Below the pieces are notes generated by a model. That model was not told the DNA's origin. It ran no database searches and saw only the letters and a list, made by a program, of their open reading frames with translations. Below are positions 40,474 through 47,366 of a DNA stretch of 47,366 nucleotides, one piece after another. Both the position numbers and the translations under genes were made by a program. Numbering within the stretch: the first letter of the stretch is position 1; every line of letters starts with the position of its first letter. The DNA is from Bacillus haikouensis (GTDB lineage: Bacteria; Bacillota; Bacilli; Bacillales; Bacillaceae_B). The stretch is taken from the NCBI RefSeq assembly GCF_013179555.1, contig NZ_JABMCR010000003.1, positions 1 to 47,366 of the forward strand, written 5' to 3'.

Positions 40474-41358
40474 ATGAGTAAAAAAGTCGTTATTGCTGGA
40501 GGGACAGGTTTTGTGGGTCAATATATATCAGAGAAGTTCTTAAGAGATGGTTATGAAGGGATTATCATTTCTAGAAATGATAGTCATGTCACTTGGCAAG
40601 AAGTCGACAGAATCATTGATGCATTAGAAGGAGCAGAACTGGTAATTAATCTTGCAGGAAAGTCGGTCAACTGCCGTTATTATGATCGTAATAAAAAAGA
40701 AATTCTTGAATCCCGGACTAAAACCACTGAAATCCTGGGGAGAGCTCTAAAAGCATGCAGCAACCCGCCAGGTTTATGGATCAATTCGAGCACGGCTACG
40801 ATATATAGACATGCTGACGATAAACCAATGACAGAACTTGCTGGAGAAATCGGATCAGGATTCTCTGTCGAAGTAGCGAAAGAATGGGAACGTTCCTTCT
40901 TTTCATCCGAATTGCCCAACACAAGACAGGCAGCACTAAGAATCGCAATCGTACTAGGGAGTGATGGCGGTGTCATGACGCCATACAAAAAACTGGTCCA
41001 GTTCGGACTGGGCGGCATCCAAGGACCAGGAACTCAAATGTTCAGTTGGATTCATATCGAGGATTTTTATAGAATCATTCTCTTCATTAATGAACGGAAA
41101 GAATTAACAGGTGTCTTCAATTGCTCTTCGCCTGATCCGATTTCGAATCATGAGCTTATGTCAACACTAAGAGCCAAAATGAATAAAAGTATCGGTCTCC
41201 CATCACCAGGTTGGATGCTGGAAATTGGTGCCGTATTTATCCGAACAGAAACCGAACTGATTTTAAAAAGCAGATGGGTGATTCCTGAAAGGCTTTTAAA
41301 TGAAGGTTTCACATTTAAATATCCAACAATAAATGAAGCATTGGATGAGATTCTGTAA
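40474..41358 (+). CDS. TIGR01777-family NAD(P)-dependent epimerase/oxidoreductase (YfhF-like), 294 aa
   Basis: GGTGFVGQY (residues 9-17) is the Rossmann motif. LVINLAGKSVNCRYYDRNKKEILESR is the hallmark of TIGR01777 proteins, and the C-terminal RWVIPERLLNEGFTFKYP is their DUF1731 domain. The catalytic Tyr/Lys pair of ordinary SDR enzymes is not obvious, as in the family. Start ATG 40474 with GGGGGAGGAG. Role unknown. Confidence 0.9.
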   Translation: MSKKVVIAGGTGFVGQYISEKFLRDGYEGIIISRNDSHVTWQEVDRIIDALEGAELVINLAGKSVNCRYYDRNKKEILESRTKTTEILGRALKACSNPPGLWINSSTATIYRHADDKPMTELAGEIGSGFSVEVAKEWERSFFSSELPNTRQAALRIAIVLGSDGGVMTPYKKLVQFGLGGIQGPGTQMFSWIHIEDFYRIILFINERKELTGVFNCSSPDPISNHELMSTLRAKMNKSIGLPSPGWMLEIGAVFIRTETELILKSRWVIPERLLNEGFTFKYPTINEALDEIL

Positions 41359-41556
41359 ATTTGCCAAGGTCGCCGGAATGAAATGGAGAATATATCCAAT
41401 ACTTAATTCGTTTCAGTGGAAATCAATGTCAACGGTGACTGACAAGGTTTCCTGGACTGTATGTTGATTGTGGTATGATTACTAACAGGTTTTTCTAAGA
41501 TTCGGAAGAACTTATTTAGTTCAAATCCAAATCAGGCACAGAGGGAGGCGCAACAT

Positions 41557-42219
41557 ATGTATGGAACAGAAATTGTACCAGGATGGTTCTACATAATGGT
41601 CTTGATCGTGTTTATTCTATTTGTCGGAATCGGATATTGGGTGACTCGAAATGAGAAAGGGCTGCAGACCGGCGGGGACGGAAAGCTGGCTGAAAAAGCG
41701 GTCTACTATGAGAATCGTTTCAGGTCATCTGCACATCCTGCGGAAATTATAGATGTAAAGACAAACTATGTGGGTTACGTAAAACGTAATTTTGACAGCA
41801 TGATTCAACAGCTTATTTCATTCGTCTCCCCTCGCAGGCACATTAAGATAACAGCAGAAAGTCACAATGGAAACCTGCAAATTCATTTACAACATATCAA
41901 AAATGAAACTAAATTTCTTTACAGCGGCTGGGAAGCAGAAATGATAAGCAATGGACAATCAGAACGAATTACCATCGAAAGTCAGTCAAAAAAGAAGTCC
42001 ACAATCAAACTTTCATTTTCATACAGGGGTGAAGTCATCACTGTATCCGATCACCGCAAGGTAAATGAAATGAAAATTAAAAAGAACGGATATGATATAG
42101 CGAGCATTACTTACCAAAAGAAGCTGCCGCCACGAAAAATTTTTATCGATTCTAAAGAAAGTAAGTTACCACTGCTTCTATTGGCGTGTATGTTTGAGGT
42201 GATAAAATATTATGATTGA
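41557..42219 (+). CDS. Membrane-anchored hypothetical protein, 220 aa
   Basis: One N-terminal membrane helix (residues about 9-29), then a hydrophilic, beta-rich domain with no cysteine clusters and no motif that I recognise, and a hydrophobic end (LPLLLLACMFEVIKYY). Start ATG 41557 after GGGAGG. The C-terminal hydrophobic stretch might return to the membrane. Monocistronic, ended by the terminator at 42227. Confidence 0.7.
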   Translation: MYGTEIVPGWFYIMVLIVFILFVGIGYWVTRNEKGLQTGGDGKLAEKAVYYENRFRSSAHPAEIIDVKTNYVGYVKRNFDSMIQQLISFVSPRRHIKITAESHNGNLQIHLQHIKNETKFLYSGWEAEMISNGQSERITIESQSKKKSTIKLSFSYRGEVITVSDHRKVNEMKIKKNGYDIASITYQKKLPPRKIFIDSKESKLPLLLLACMFEVIKYYD

Positions 42220-42226
42220 AATAAAA

Positions 42227-42257
42227 GGAACTTCCTGCAGCAGGAGTTCCCTTTTTT
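42227..42257 (+). terminator. Intrinsic terminator
   Basis: GGAACTTCCTGC pairs with GCAGGAGTTCC (one mismatch), then six T. Confidence 0.85.
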
Positions 42258-42284
42258 GAGGCTTATTTATCGGTGTACAAAAAG

Positions 42285-42477
42285 CAAAACCTAAAAAACA
42301 GTTCTCTTTACTACAACGACTATCATTCTGCCTACATGAAAACTTAAGCAGTATCGCACCTGCTCCCATTAAAAGAATGAATAGATTAATGGCAGTCAGC
42401 CCCTTAAAAAATAGTAGATAAGCTGCAATCCCGACAACTGGCCAGCCAATGATTTCCCCTATTAACTTCTTATTCAT
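42285..42477 (-). pseudogene. Small membrane protein gene, probably frameshifted
   Basis: ATG 42477 has GGAGGCGATGG upstream, and the first 46 residues form two hydrophobic segments (IIGWPVVGIAAYLLFF, AINLFILLMGAGAILL). In that frame the rest crosses the converging terminator and the end of the previous gene, and its composition stops resembling a membrane protein. In another frame the sequence continues SFHVGRMIVVVVKRTVF to a stop near 42290. A one-base shift around 42340 is likely. It may instead be a real 99-residue protein. Confidence 0.45.
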
Positions 42478-42585
42478 TCCATCGCCTCCGAAAACAGTTT
42501 ATCCAGAAATATTAACATCAAATACCAAACAATTCTGTTATCATGGTAGAATTAGGTAGTAAATAGTGAAAGGGGATGAAGACAA

Positions 42586-42984
42586 GTGGGAAAAGGACTG
42601 TTACATCATATCGAATTATACGTCTCCGATTTAAGGAAGTCTACTAAATTCTGGGGGTGGCTGCTTGAGGAACTCGGATACCACTCTTTTCAGAAGTGGG
42701 ATAGTGGACATAGCTGGAAATTGGGTGACACCTATATTGTCTTTGTACAGACGGAAGAAAGGTTTCTGGATAGACCTTATCATCGCAGCTGTACGGGTTT
42801 GAATCACCTTGCCTTTCATGCAGATTCCAGAGAGCATGTTGATGAAATGACAACCAAACTGATAGAAAAAGGGGTATCCATCCTTTATACAGACAAGCAT
42901 CCTTATGCTGGGGGAAATGGCCACTATGCAGTATATTTTGAAGATCCGGACCGAATGAAGGTGGAATTGGCCGCTCCTTTATAA
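42586..42984 (+). CDS. VOC-family (glyoxalase-like) protein, 132 aa
   Basis: HHIELYVSDLRKSTKFW (His7) opens the first half, and AVYFEDPDRMKVELAAP with the closing Glu the second; GLNHLAFHADS lies between. These are the metal ligands of the vicinal oxygen chelate fold. Start GTG 42586, with AAAGGGG about 9 nt upstream. Substrate unknown. Confidence 0.85.
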   Translation: MGKGLLHHIELYVSDLRKSTKFWGWLLEELGYHSFQKWDSGHSWKLGDTYIVFVQTEERFLDRPYHRSCTGLNHLAFHADSREHVDEMTTKLIEKGVSILYTDKHPYAGGNGHYAVYFEDPDRMKVELAAPL

Positions 42985-43011
42985 GTGATACAAGTTAGTA
43001 AAAACCGCGCC

Positions 43012-43050
43012 AAAAAGCTTCCTGATTTATAGCCAACATAAGCTTTTTCT
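43012..43050. terminator. Bidirectional terminator
   Basis: AAAAAGCTT pairs with AAGCTTTTT around a 19-nt loop, between the converging VOC and RsbR-like genes. Confidence 0.7.
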
Positions 43051-43095
43051 ATACAAATAAGTCCCCGGCATTCTAACCGGAGACACGCTTGCTTT

Positions 43096-43917
43096 TTACT
43101 TCTGCAATTCTTTCATTGCAATATGAAGACTTAAATAAATAGGAATATTTGATAGATTAATTCCGAGGTTGATCATCGTGTGGGCAATTTCAGGTCTGAT
43201 ACCAGTCAAAGTCGCACTGATTCCTGAAAGCCCAAGAGCATCAATCACTTTAAAAATGCGATTAGCCACCATTGTATCGATGATTGGGGCTCCTGATAAA
43301 TCAAGAATAATGTGATCCAATGCCAGATCTGATCCTTTTATAAGTGCTTTATCCATTAATTCATGGGCACGTTTAGTATCTATATCGCCTACTAATGGCA
43401 GAATACCTATCGTATCCGTCACTTTGATGACAGGTACTGACAGTTCGAGTGCTGCCGATTCAGCTGCATGAAATCTGGCATAATAACTTTTGCTGTAAGA
43501 GATACTTAGCCAGTGCACCGCACGATCGACCACTGAATTAAATCGCGAAAGAACCTCATAGAATTCATCGTATGACAGCTTTTGTATCGCAGCTTCTTTT
43601 TTAATGATATTGCCGATTTGGTCTCTGTAATTACGAATCTCATCAATCGCGATGTCGAGCGGGAGATCTAATTCTATTAATAAATCAACAGCCTCTCTAC
43701 CTCAACTTTGAAGATTGGCATATGAAATGTTAAGTTCCCTGGTGATTGACTGTGCATAAATATCAATAAGATTCTGCCGCCATACCTTTAAATCTTCACT
43801 TATTTTTTTCGAGTAGTTATCTTTATTATCAATGGCACGCTGTGAGACCATCTCCTCTTTTAAGCTTAGGATGGCTCCAGCAATATTCACCATTTTCGTT
43901 TCAATAGTAACAGACAA
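43096..43917 (-). pseudogene. RsbR-like STAS protein interrupted by an in-frame TGA
   Basis: The frame starts at TTG 43917, with GGGAGG 8 nt upstream, and ends at 43096. One TGA at codon 72 (43704-43702) is the only interruption; the frame does not shift. After it comes GREAVDLLIELDLPLDIAIDEIRNYRDQIG, an RsbR N-terminal (globin-like) helical region, and a C-terminal STAS domain (PVIKVTDTIGILPLVGDID; HIILDLSGAPIIDTMVANRI). RsbR paralogues (such as RsbRD/YqhA) form stressosomes controlling sigma-B. The full length would be 273 residues, normal for the family. It is either a nonsense mutation, a read-through site or two polypeptides. Confidence 0.75.
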
Positions 43918-44037
43918 AAACTATTCCTCCCGACATACTTTTTAAAAATAGGGTAACATAAAAAGCATTTTTCGTCCTTCGGTACACAGGAATATTAAGA
44001 GATAATTTGATTATCAATATACGAAGGAATCAACGAA

Positions 44038-44472
44038 CTACTCAGCCCTTTCTTTGTTCCACCCCATCAATAAATTTTCAGGGATTCCATAGTATACCGT
44101 TTCGGTCAGATCTTTTATCCCGTATGTGATGATACAGCTATTAATGGTCCAATTCACCTCTATGGAATCGACTGTCGCTTCCCGTTTCAACCCGGCAATT
44201 TCAATCACTACTGAATCCTTTATTTCATACATCGTGTGAAACGACAGCCTTTCTCGCTCTGTAAATGTGGCAGATGAATCATCTTCCACATTAATATACT
44301 TCTTAAATCCTCCGTCTATATCATACGTGGTTAATGAAAAATCCTCACATAATCGAAAACAAATCCTTCTGACCACACCAGCCTTTAAACAGCTAACCGC
44401 TTTGGACTCTCTATACAAATCCTCAGAGCCTATCACTTTATTCAAGGGAATCACTTCAATCGTACCGTGCAT
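44038..44472 (-). CDS. Hypothetical protein, 144 aa
   Basis: Start ATG 44472 with TGGAGGTG 5 nt upstream. A soluble, beta-rich protein with three cysteines (about residues 28, 38, 42) and no membrane segment. I do not recognise a family. It lies upstream of the broken RsbR-like gene on the same strand, 120 bp away; co-transcription is possible. Confidence 0.65.
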   Translation of the reverse strand: MHGTIEVIPLNKVIGSEDLYRESKAVSCLKAGVVRRICFRLCEDFSLTTYDIDGGFKKYINVEDDSSATFTERERLSFHTMYEIKDSVVIEIAGLKREATVDSIEVNWTINSCIITYGIKDLTETVYYGIPENLLMGWNKERAE

Positions 44473-44799
44473 TTGAGCACCTCCAGGTATAGATGTCTTA
44501 CTTATACCTATTAGGCCAGTTCATTTGATAGACCAGCGGCAGGATGAAATATCGGATTATTGGAAAGATTATTGCTGTTATACGATTAAAATAGAAGGAT
44601 TGATAATGAAGAGTGATTTATTATCTGAAACTATACTATTTTCAAAAAATAAACCCAAATTAATATTGCGAACATTTGTTCCGTGTAGTATGATGGAATT
44701 GTAAAGGGTGATGGAAGAAACTTGAAATGCTTATGCAGGAAGAAAACATGTAGGATAAAGTTTTAAAATGCGATAATTCTATATTAGGAGCTGATCACA
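44473..44799. other. 327-bp divergent gap
   Basis: No gene is seen. It should hold promoters for the minus-strand hypothetical gene and the plus-strand VOC gene. Confidence 0.35.
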
Positions 44800-45225
44800 T
44801 TGACAGTACAAGTATTTCCTTATTTAGTGATGGACGGCAATGCGAGAGAAGCTATCAATTTTTACAAAGAGACCCTGGATGCAGAGATCCTTTATTCGCA
44901 GTCTTTTGGTGAAAGTCCCGATAATCCTGAGTTTCCTTTGCCGGAAGAAGCTAAAGACCGCATTATGCATGCCACGATCAAGATTGGAGAAACTGAAATA
45001 ATGTTCAGTGACACATTCCCAGGACAGTCTCACTCAACGGGAAGCCAAGTCACTCTGTGCATTACAACAAACGACCCTGAGAAATCAAAAAAGCTGTTTG
45101 ATGGTTTAAAGGCAGACGGCGAAGTCACAATGCCATTGCAGAAAACATTCTTCAGCCCGCTTTACGGATGCGTCGTTGACAAATACGGAGTGACATTCCA
45201 GATATATACCGGCGAAGAAAAGTAA
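44800..45225 (+). CDS. VOC/PhnB-like protein, 141 aa
   Basis: PYLVMDGNAREAINFYKE, MHATIKIGETEIMFSD, and SPLYGCVVDKYGVTFQIY fit the PhnB/YjdN (3-demethylubiquinone-type) VOC group. Start TTG 44800, with AGGAG 9 nt upstream. There are no phosphonate genes nearby, so PhnB here is only a fold label. Confidence 0.85.
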   Translation: MTVQVFPYLVMDGNAREAINFYKETLDAEILYSQSFGESPDNPEFPLPEEAKDRIMHATIKIGETEIMFSDTFPGQSHSTGSQVTLCITTNDPEKSKKLFDGLKADGEVTMPLQKTFFSPLYGCVVDKYGVTFQIYTGEEK

Positions 45226-45306
45226 TCGTTCTTCTATTGCTGCAGCATTATCACCTTTACAGCTAACTTGGAAATATACATAATTATATGAATGACATCA
45301 AAAGAA

Positions 45307-45341
45307 GCCTTCCCCTGTACCGTTAAGGGGGAGGCTCTTTT
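45307..45341 (+). terminator. Intrinsic terminator after the VOC gene
   Basis: AGCCTTCCCC pairs with GGGGGAGGCT (one wobble pair) and is followed by CTTTTG. Confidence 0.75.
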
Positions 45342-45434
45342 GTCTCCTAACCGATCAATCTAAATGAAACAATCCATAGATATGATACAATTTACATATT
45401 CAATGTCGTCAGAAAGTGCAAAAAGGAGCAAACC

Positions 45435-47366
45435 ATGAATATCAAGCTTAACGATAAAATCATACAGGATATGTGCGGTACCGTTTCCTTTAAGAGAGGG
45501 GAGACATATTTCCGAACCAATAAAGTCAAGATAGAAACAGATAATGAACAACAATATAAAGCGATAGTAAACGCAGGTGAACAATTTCATGTCGTGATTC
45601 AACAAAATCCAGATGGAAATCTCCAGACAGAGTGCAGCTGTCCTAAGCTTGCATCGTTCGATCTTTCTTGTCAGCATGTCGCTGCTGCATTGATTGCCAT
45701 CAAACAAATACAACAAACATCCGGAAGTGATTTGACTGAAGACTTTTTCACTTTGTTCAACCAAAGAATAAGCCGTTCAAGCGGTGAACAACGACACTTT
45801 GAAACAAGGGAAGCAGTTGATACTGAATTTATATGTAAGCCTGTCTCAATTGGTGGAGGAGAAAACCTAATTGGAATTCAATTGAAAATCAACAATCACT
45901 CGATTGAAGACATAAGGTCATTTCTAAAATTGCTGAAACAGGGAAGGCCTTTTAAGATTACCGAAAACTTTATATATACAACAAAGGACTATTGTTTCAA
46001 AAAAGATGCAGATGCCATAATAAGAGAGTTAATCAAAGTACTGCTGGATGAACAGATTTACACAGAAGAACTCACCGGGCAAGTTAATACGGTGGATTCA
46101 ACAATTCTCCTACCTCCGACGTCATGGAAAGACATATTCCCTTTACTACTTGAGGCTCCTGGAGTGAGGGTTGAATATCTGGGTGAAACGTTTCCGGGCA
46201 TACAAAGATCACTCAGTGCATTGCCTCTGACATTTGAATTTGACAAAACTGGCGACAAACGGTTCACGTTGAGTATTTCCGGGTTTTCGCAAATGATTAT
46301 AGCAAAGCCTTATCATTCCGTTCTTTACGAAGGAAAGATCGTTGAATTGAATGAGACTGACTGCAGCAGACTTGCCGAACTGAAAACCATGCTAGGAGCA
46401 TCCAGCACAAATGAAATAACCATTCCAAACGACAAAATCACCTTTTTCCTTGAGAAAGTGGCACCTCACCTTAAAAAAATTGGAAAGGTCAGGATCTCAA
46501 AGACATTGTCTGATCAATACATAAAAACTCCACTGGTTGCTAAACTCTACCTGGACCGTGTGAATAATAAACTCCTTGCAGGAATCGAGTTTCAGTATGA
46601 CCACTTCGTCTTCAATCCGCTGGAAGAGAGAGAAAGTCCAATCGGTTCATTGGTCGTCCGCGATATCGAAAAGGAAGATGAAATCTTGGGTATCATGGAA
46701 ATCAGTTCATTTGCCCGGACAGAGGGAGGATATTTTCTTCATAATGAAGAGTTGGAATTCGATTTTCTTTATTATCAAATGCCTGAACTCCAAAGATCCG
46801 TTCGTATTTATGCTACGACTGCCGTAAGAAATCGAATATTCAGGAAAGATACAAAACCGCAAATAAGAGTGAAGGTGAAGCGGGAACGAACCAACTGGCT
46901 TGAGTTCAAGTTCGATATGGAGGGAATAGCGGAGAAAGATATTCACGAACTGTTGTCAGCACTTGAGGAAAAAAGAAAGTATTTCCGTCTCCGAAACGGG
47001 TCCCTGATGTCTCTCGAAACAAAAGAAGCACAAGAAATCCAGCGCTTCATTGCCCGGGCGGAAGTGAATTCCGAGTCCTTGGCGAACGGACTGGACCTGC
47101 CTATGAACCAATGTCTGGAACTATTGGATAATGTAGATGGAAGTAACGGTTTCAGAATAGAAAAATCATTTAGGGAATTTCTCGATACTCTGCGTCATCC
47201 GGCCAGATTGAAATTTAAAATCCCGGTCAAACTTGACCCGATCTTAAGAGACTATCAAAAGAAAGGCTTTCAGTGGATGAAGATGATCGCCCATTACGGG
47301 TTCGGCGGCATCCTGGCTGATGATATGGGACTTGGGAAAACCCTCCAAAGCATCACCTTTATTCAA
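45435..47366 (+). CDS. SWIM-domain SNF2 helicase, N-terminal part (partial at window end)
   Basis: ATG 45435 has AAAGGAG 8 nt upstream, and the frame is open for 644 codons to the end of the window. The SWIM zinc finger is CSCPKLASFDLSCQHVAAAL (about residues 67-86). A long central region follows, and at the end DPILRDYQKKGFQWMKMIA and GFGGILADDMGLGKTLQS (Walker A) start the SNF2 ATPase domain, as in B. subtilis YwqA. The remaining helicase motifs lie outside the window. Its biological role is not firmly known; DNA or RNA translocation is expected. Confidence 0.92.
   Translation, partial: MNIKLNDKIIQDMCGTVSFKRGETYFRTNKVKIETDNEQQYKAIVNAGEQFHVVIQQNPDGNLQTECSCPKLASFDLSCQHVAAALIAIKQIQQTSGSDLTEDFFTLFNQRISRSSGEQRHFETREAVDTEFICKPVSIGGGENLIGIQLKINNHSIEDIRSFLKLLKQGRPFKITENFIYTTKDYCFKKDADAIIRELIKVLLDEQIYTEELTGQVNTVDSTILLPPTSWKDIFPLLLEAPGVRVEYLGETFPGIQRSLSALPLTFEFDKTGDKRFTLSISGFSQMIIAKPYHSVLYEGKIVELNETDCSRLAELKTMLGASSTNEITIPNDKITFFLEKVAPHLKKIGKVRISKTLSDQYIKTPLVAKLYLDRVNNKLLAGIEFQYDHFVFNPLEERESPIGSLVVRDIEKEDEILGIMEISSFARTEGGYFLHNEELEFDFLYYQMPELQRSVRIYATTAVRNRIFRKDTKPQIRVKVKRERTNWLEFKFDMEGIAEKDIHELLSALEEKRKYFRLRNGSLMSLETKEAQEIQRFIARAEVNSESLANGLDLPMNQCLELLDNVDGSNGFRIEKSFREFLDTLRHPARLKFKIPVKLDPILRDYQKKGFQWMKMIAHYGFGGILADDMGLGKTLQSITFIQ

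Noticed and set aside
45360-45764. 134-aa minus-strand ORF
   Set aside because: It is antisense to the start of the SNF2 helicase gene, which is intact and recognisable.

Overview
The window looks like chromosomal DNA of an endospore-forming, low-GC member of the Bacillaceae, perhaps a marine Bacillus or Rossellomorea-like species. The evidence is a spoIIP homologue, strong AGGAGG-type ribosome binding sites, intrinsic terminators after most transcription units, and many families typical of Bacillus (DUF2512, FbpA, DUF2268, DUF402, an RNase J, a RsbR-like STAS protein, a SWIM/SNF2 helicase). I saw no rRNA, tRNA, CRISPR array, insertion sequence or prophage. Most of the window is a patchwork of short operons and single genes.

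Layout. 0-6.4 kb: a small membrane protein, spoIIP, a Csp-type 16-cysteine copper-binding protein, an FbpA-like basic protein, a HemY-type porphyrinogen oxidase, a DUF2512 membrane protein and a DDAH-family hydrolase on the minus strand. 6.5-11.5 kb: an MFS exporter and APC permease pair, a secreted protein and an RNase J. 11.6-19.1 kb: several very small proteins, a LysE exporter, a CNNM/CBS transporter, a DUF402 / small membrane protein / serine hydrolase / acetyltransferase run, a repeat-filled gap and a lipoprotein metalloprotease. 19.1-26.5 kb: DinB-like and phosphatase genes, a hairpin repeat, a translationally coupled ArsR-MFS pair, MoxR-DUF58 and a Nudix hydrolase. 26.7-32.4 kb: acetyltransferase, PP2C, kinase-like, nucleotidyltransferase, pirin and nitroreductase genes with two decayed small genes between them. 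32.5-37.1 kb: arsenic/metalloid region. 37.5-47.4 kb: small membrane proteins, acetyltransferases, VOC proteins, a broken RsbR-like gene and the start of a SNF2 helicase that runs off the window.

The most coherent system is at 32.5-37.1 kb. A classical arsR-arsB-arsC operon is followed by a PAT/ArsN-like acetyltransferase. A second, separately controlled unit then comes: an ArsR-type regulator and an ArsP-type permease on the minus strand, divergent from an uncalled 45-residue peptide with three Cys-Cys pairs. Five copies of the palindrome ATCAA-N6-TTGAT sit at both promoters and between regulator and permease, which defines a small regulon directly from sequence. The cysteine-rich peptide is the best candidate for a new component.

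Other unusual signals are two likely AUU start codons in the same CACC-AUU context, a perfect hairpin between the Shine-Dalgarno sequence and start codon of the CNNM gene, a RsbR-like gene cut by an in-frame TGA, a 14-A run beside the start of the DDAH gene, and two intergenic zones of degenerate ~21-22 bp repeats. Several start sites were moved from the longest possible ORF to a start with a proper ribosome binding site; reasons are given in each entry.
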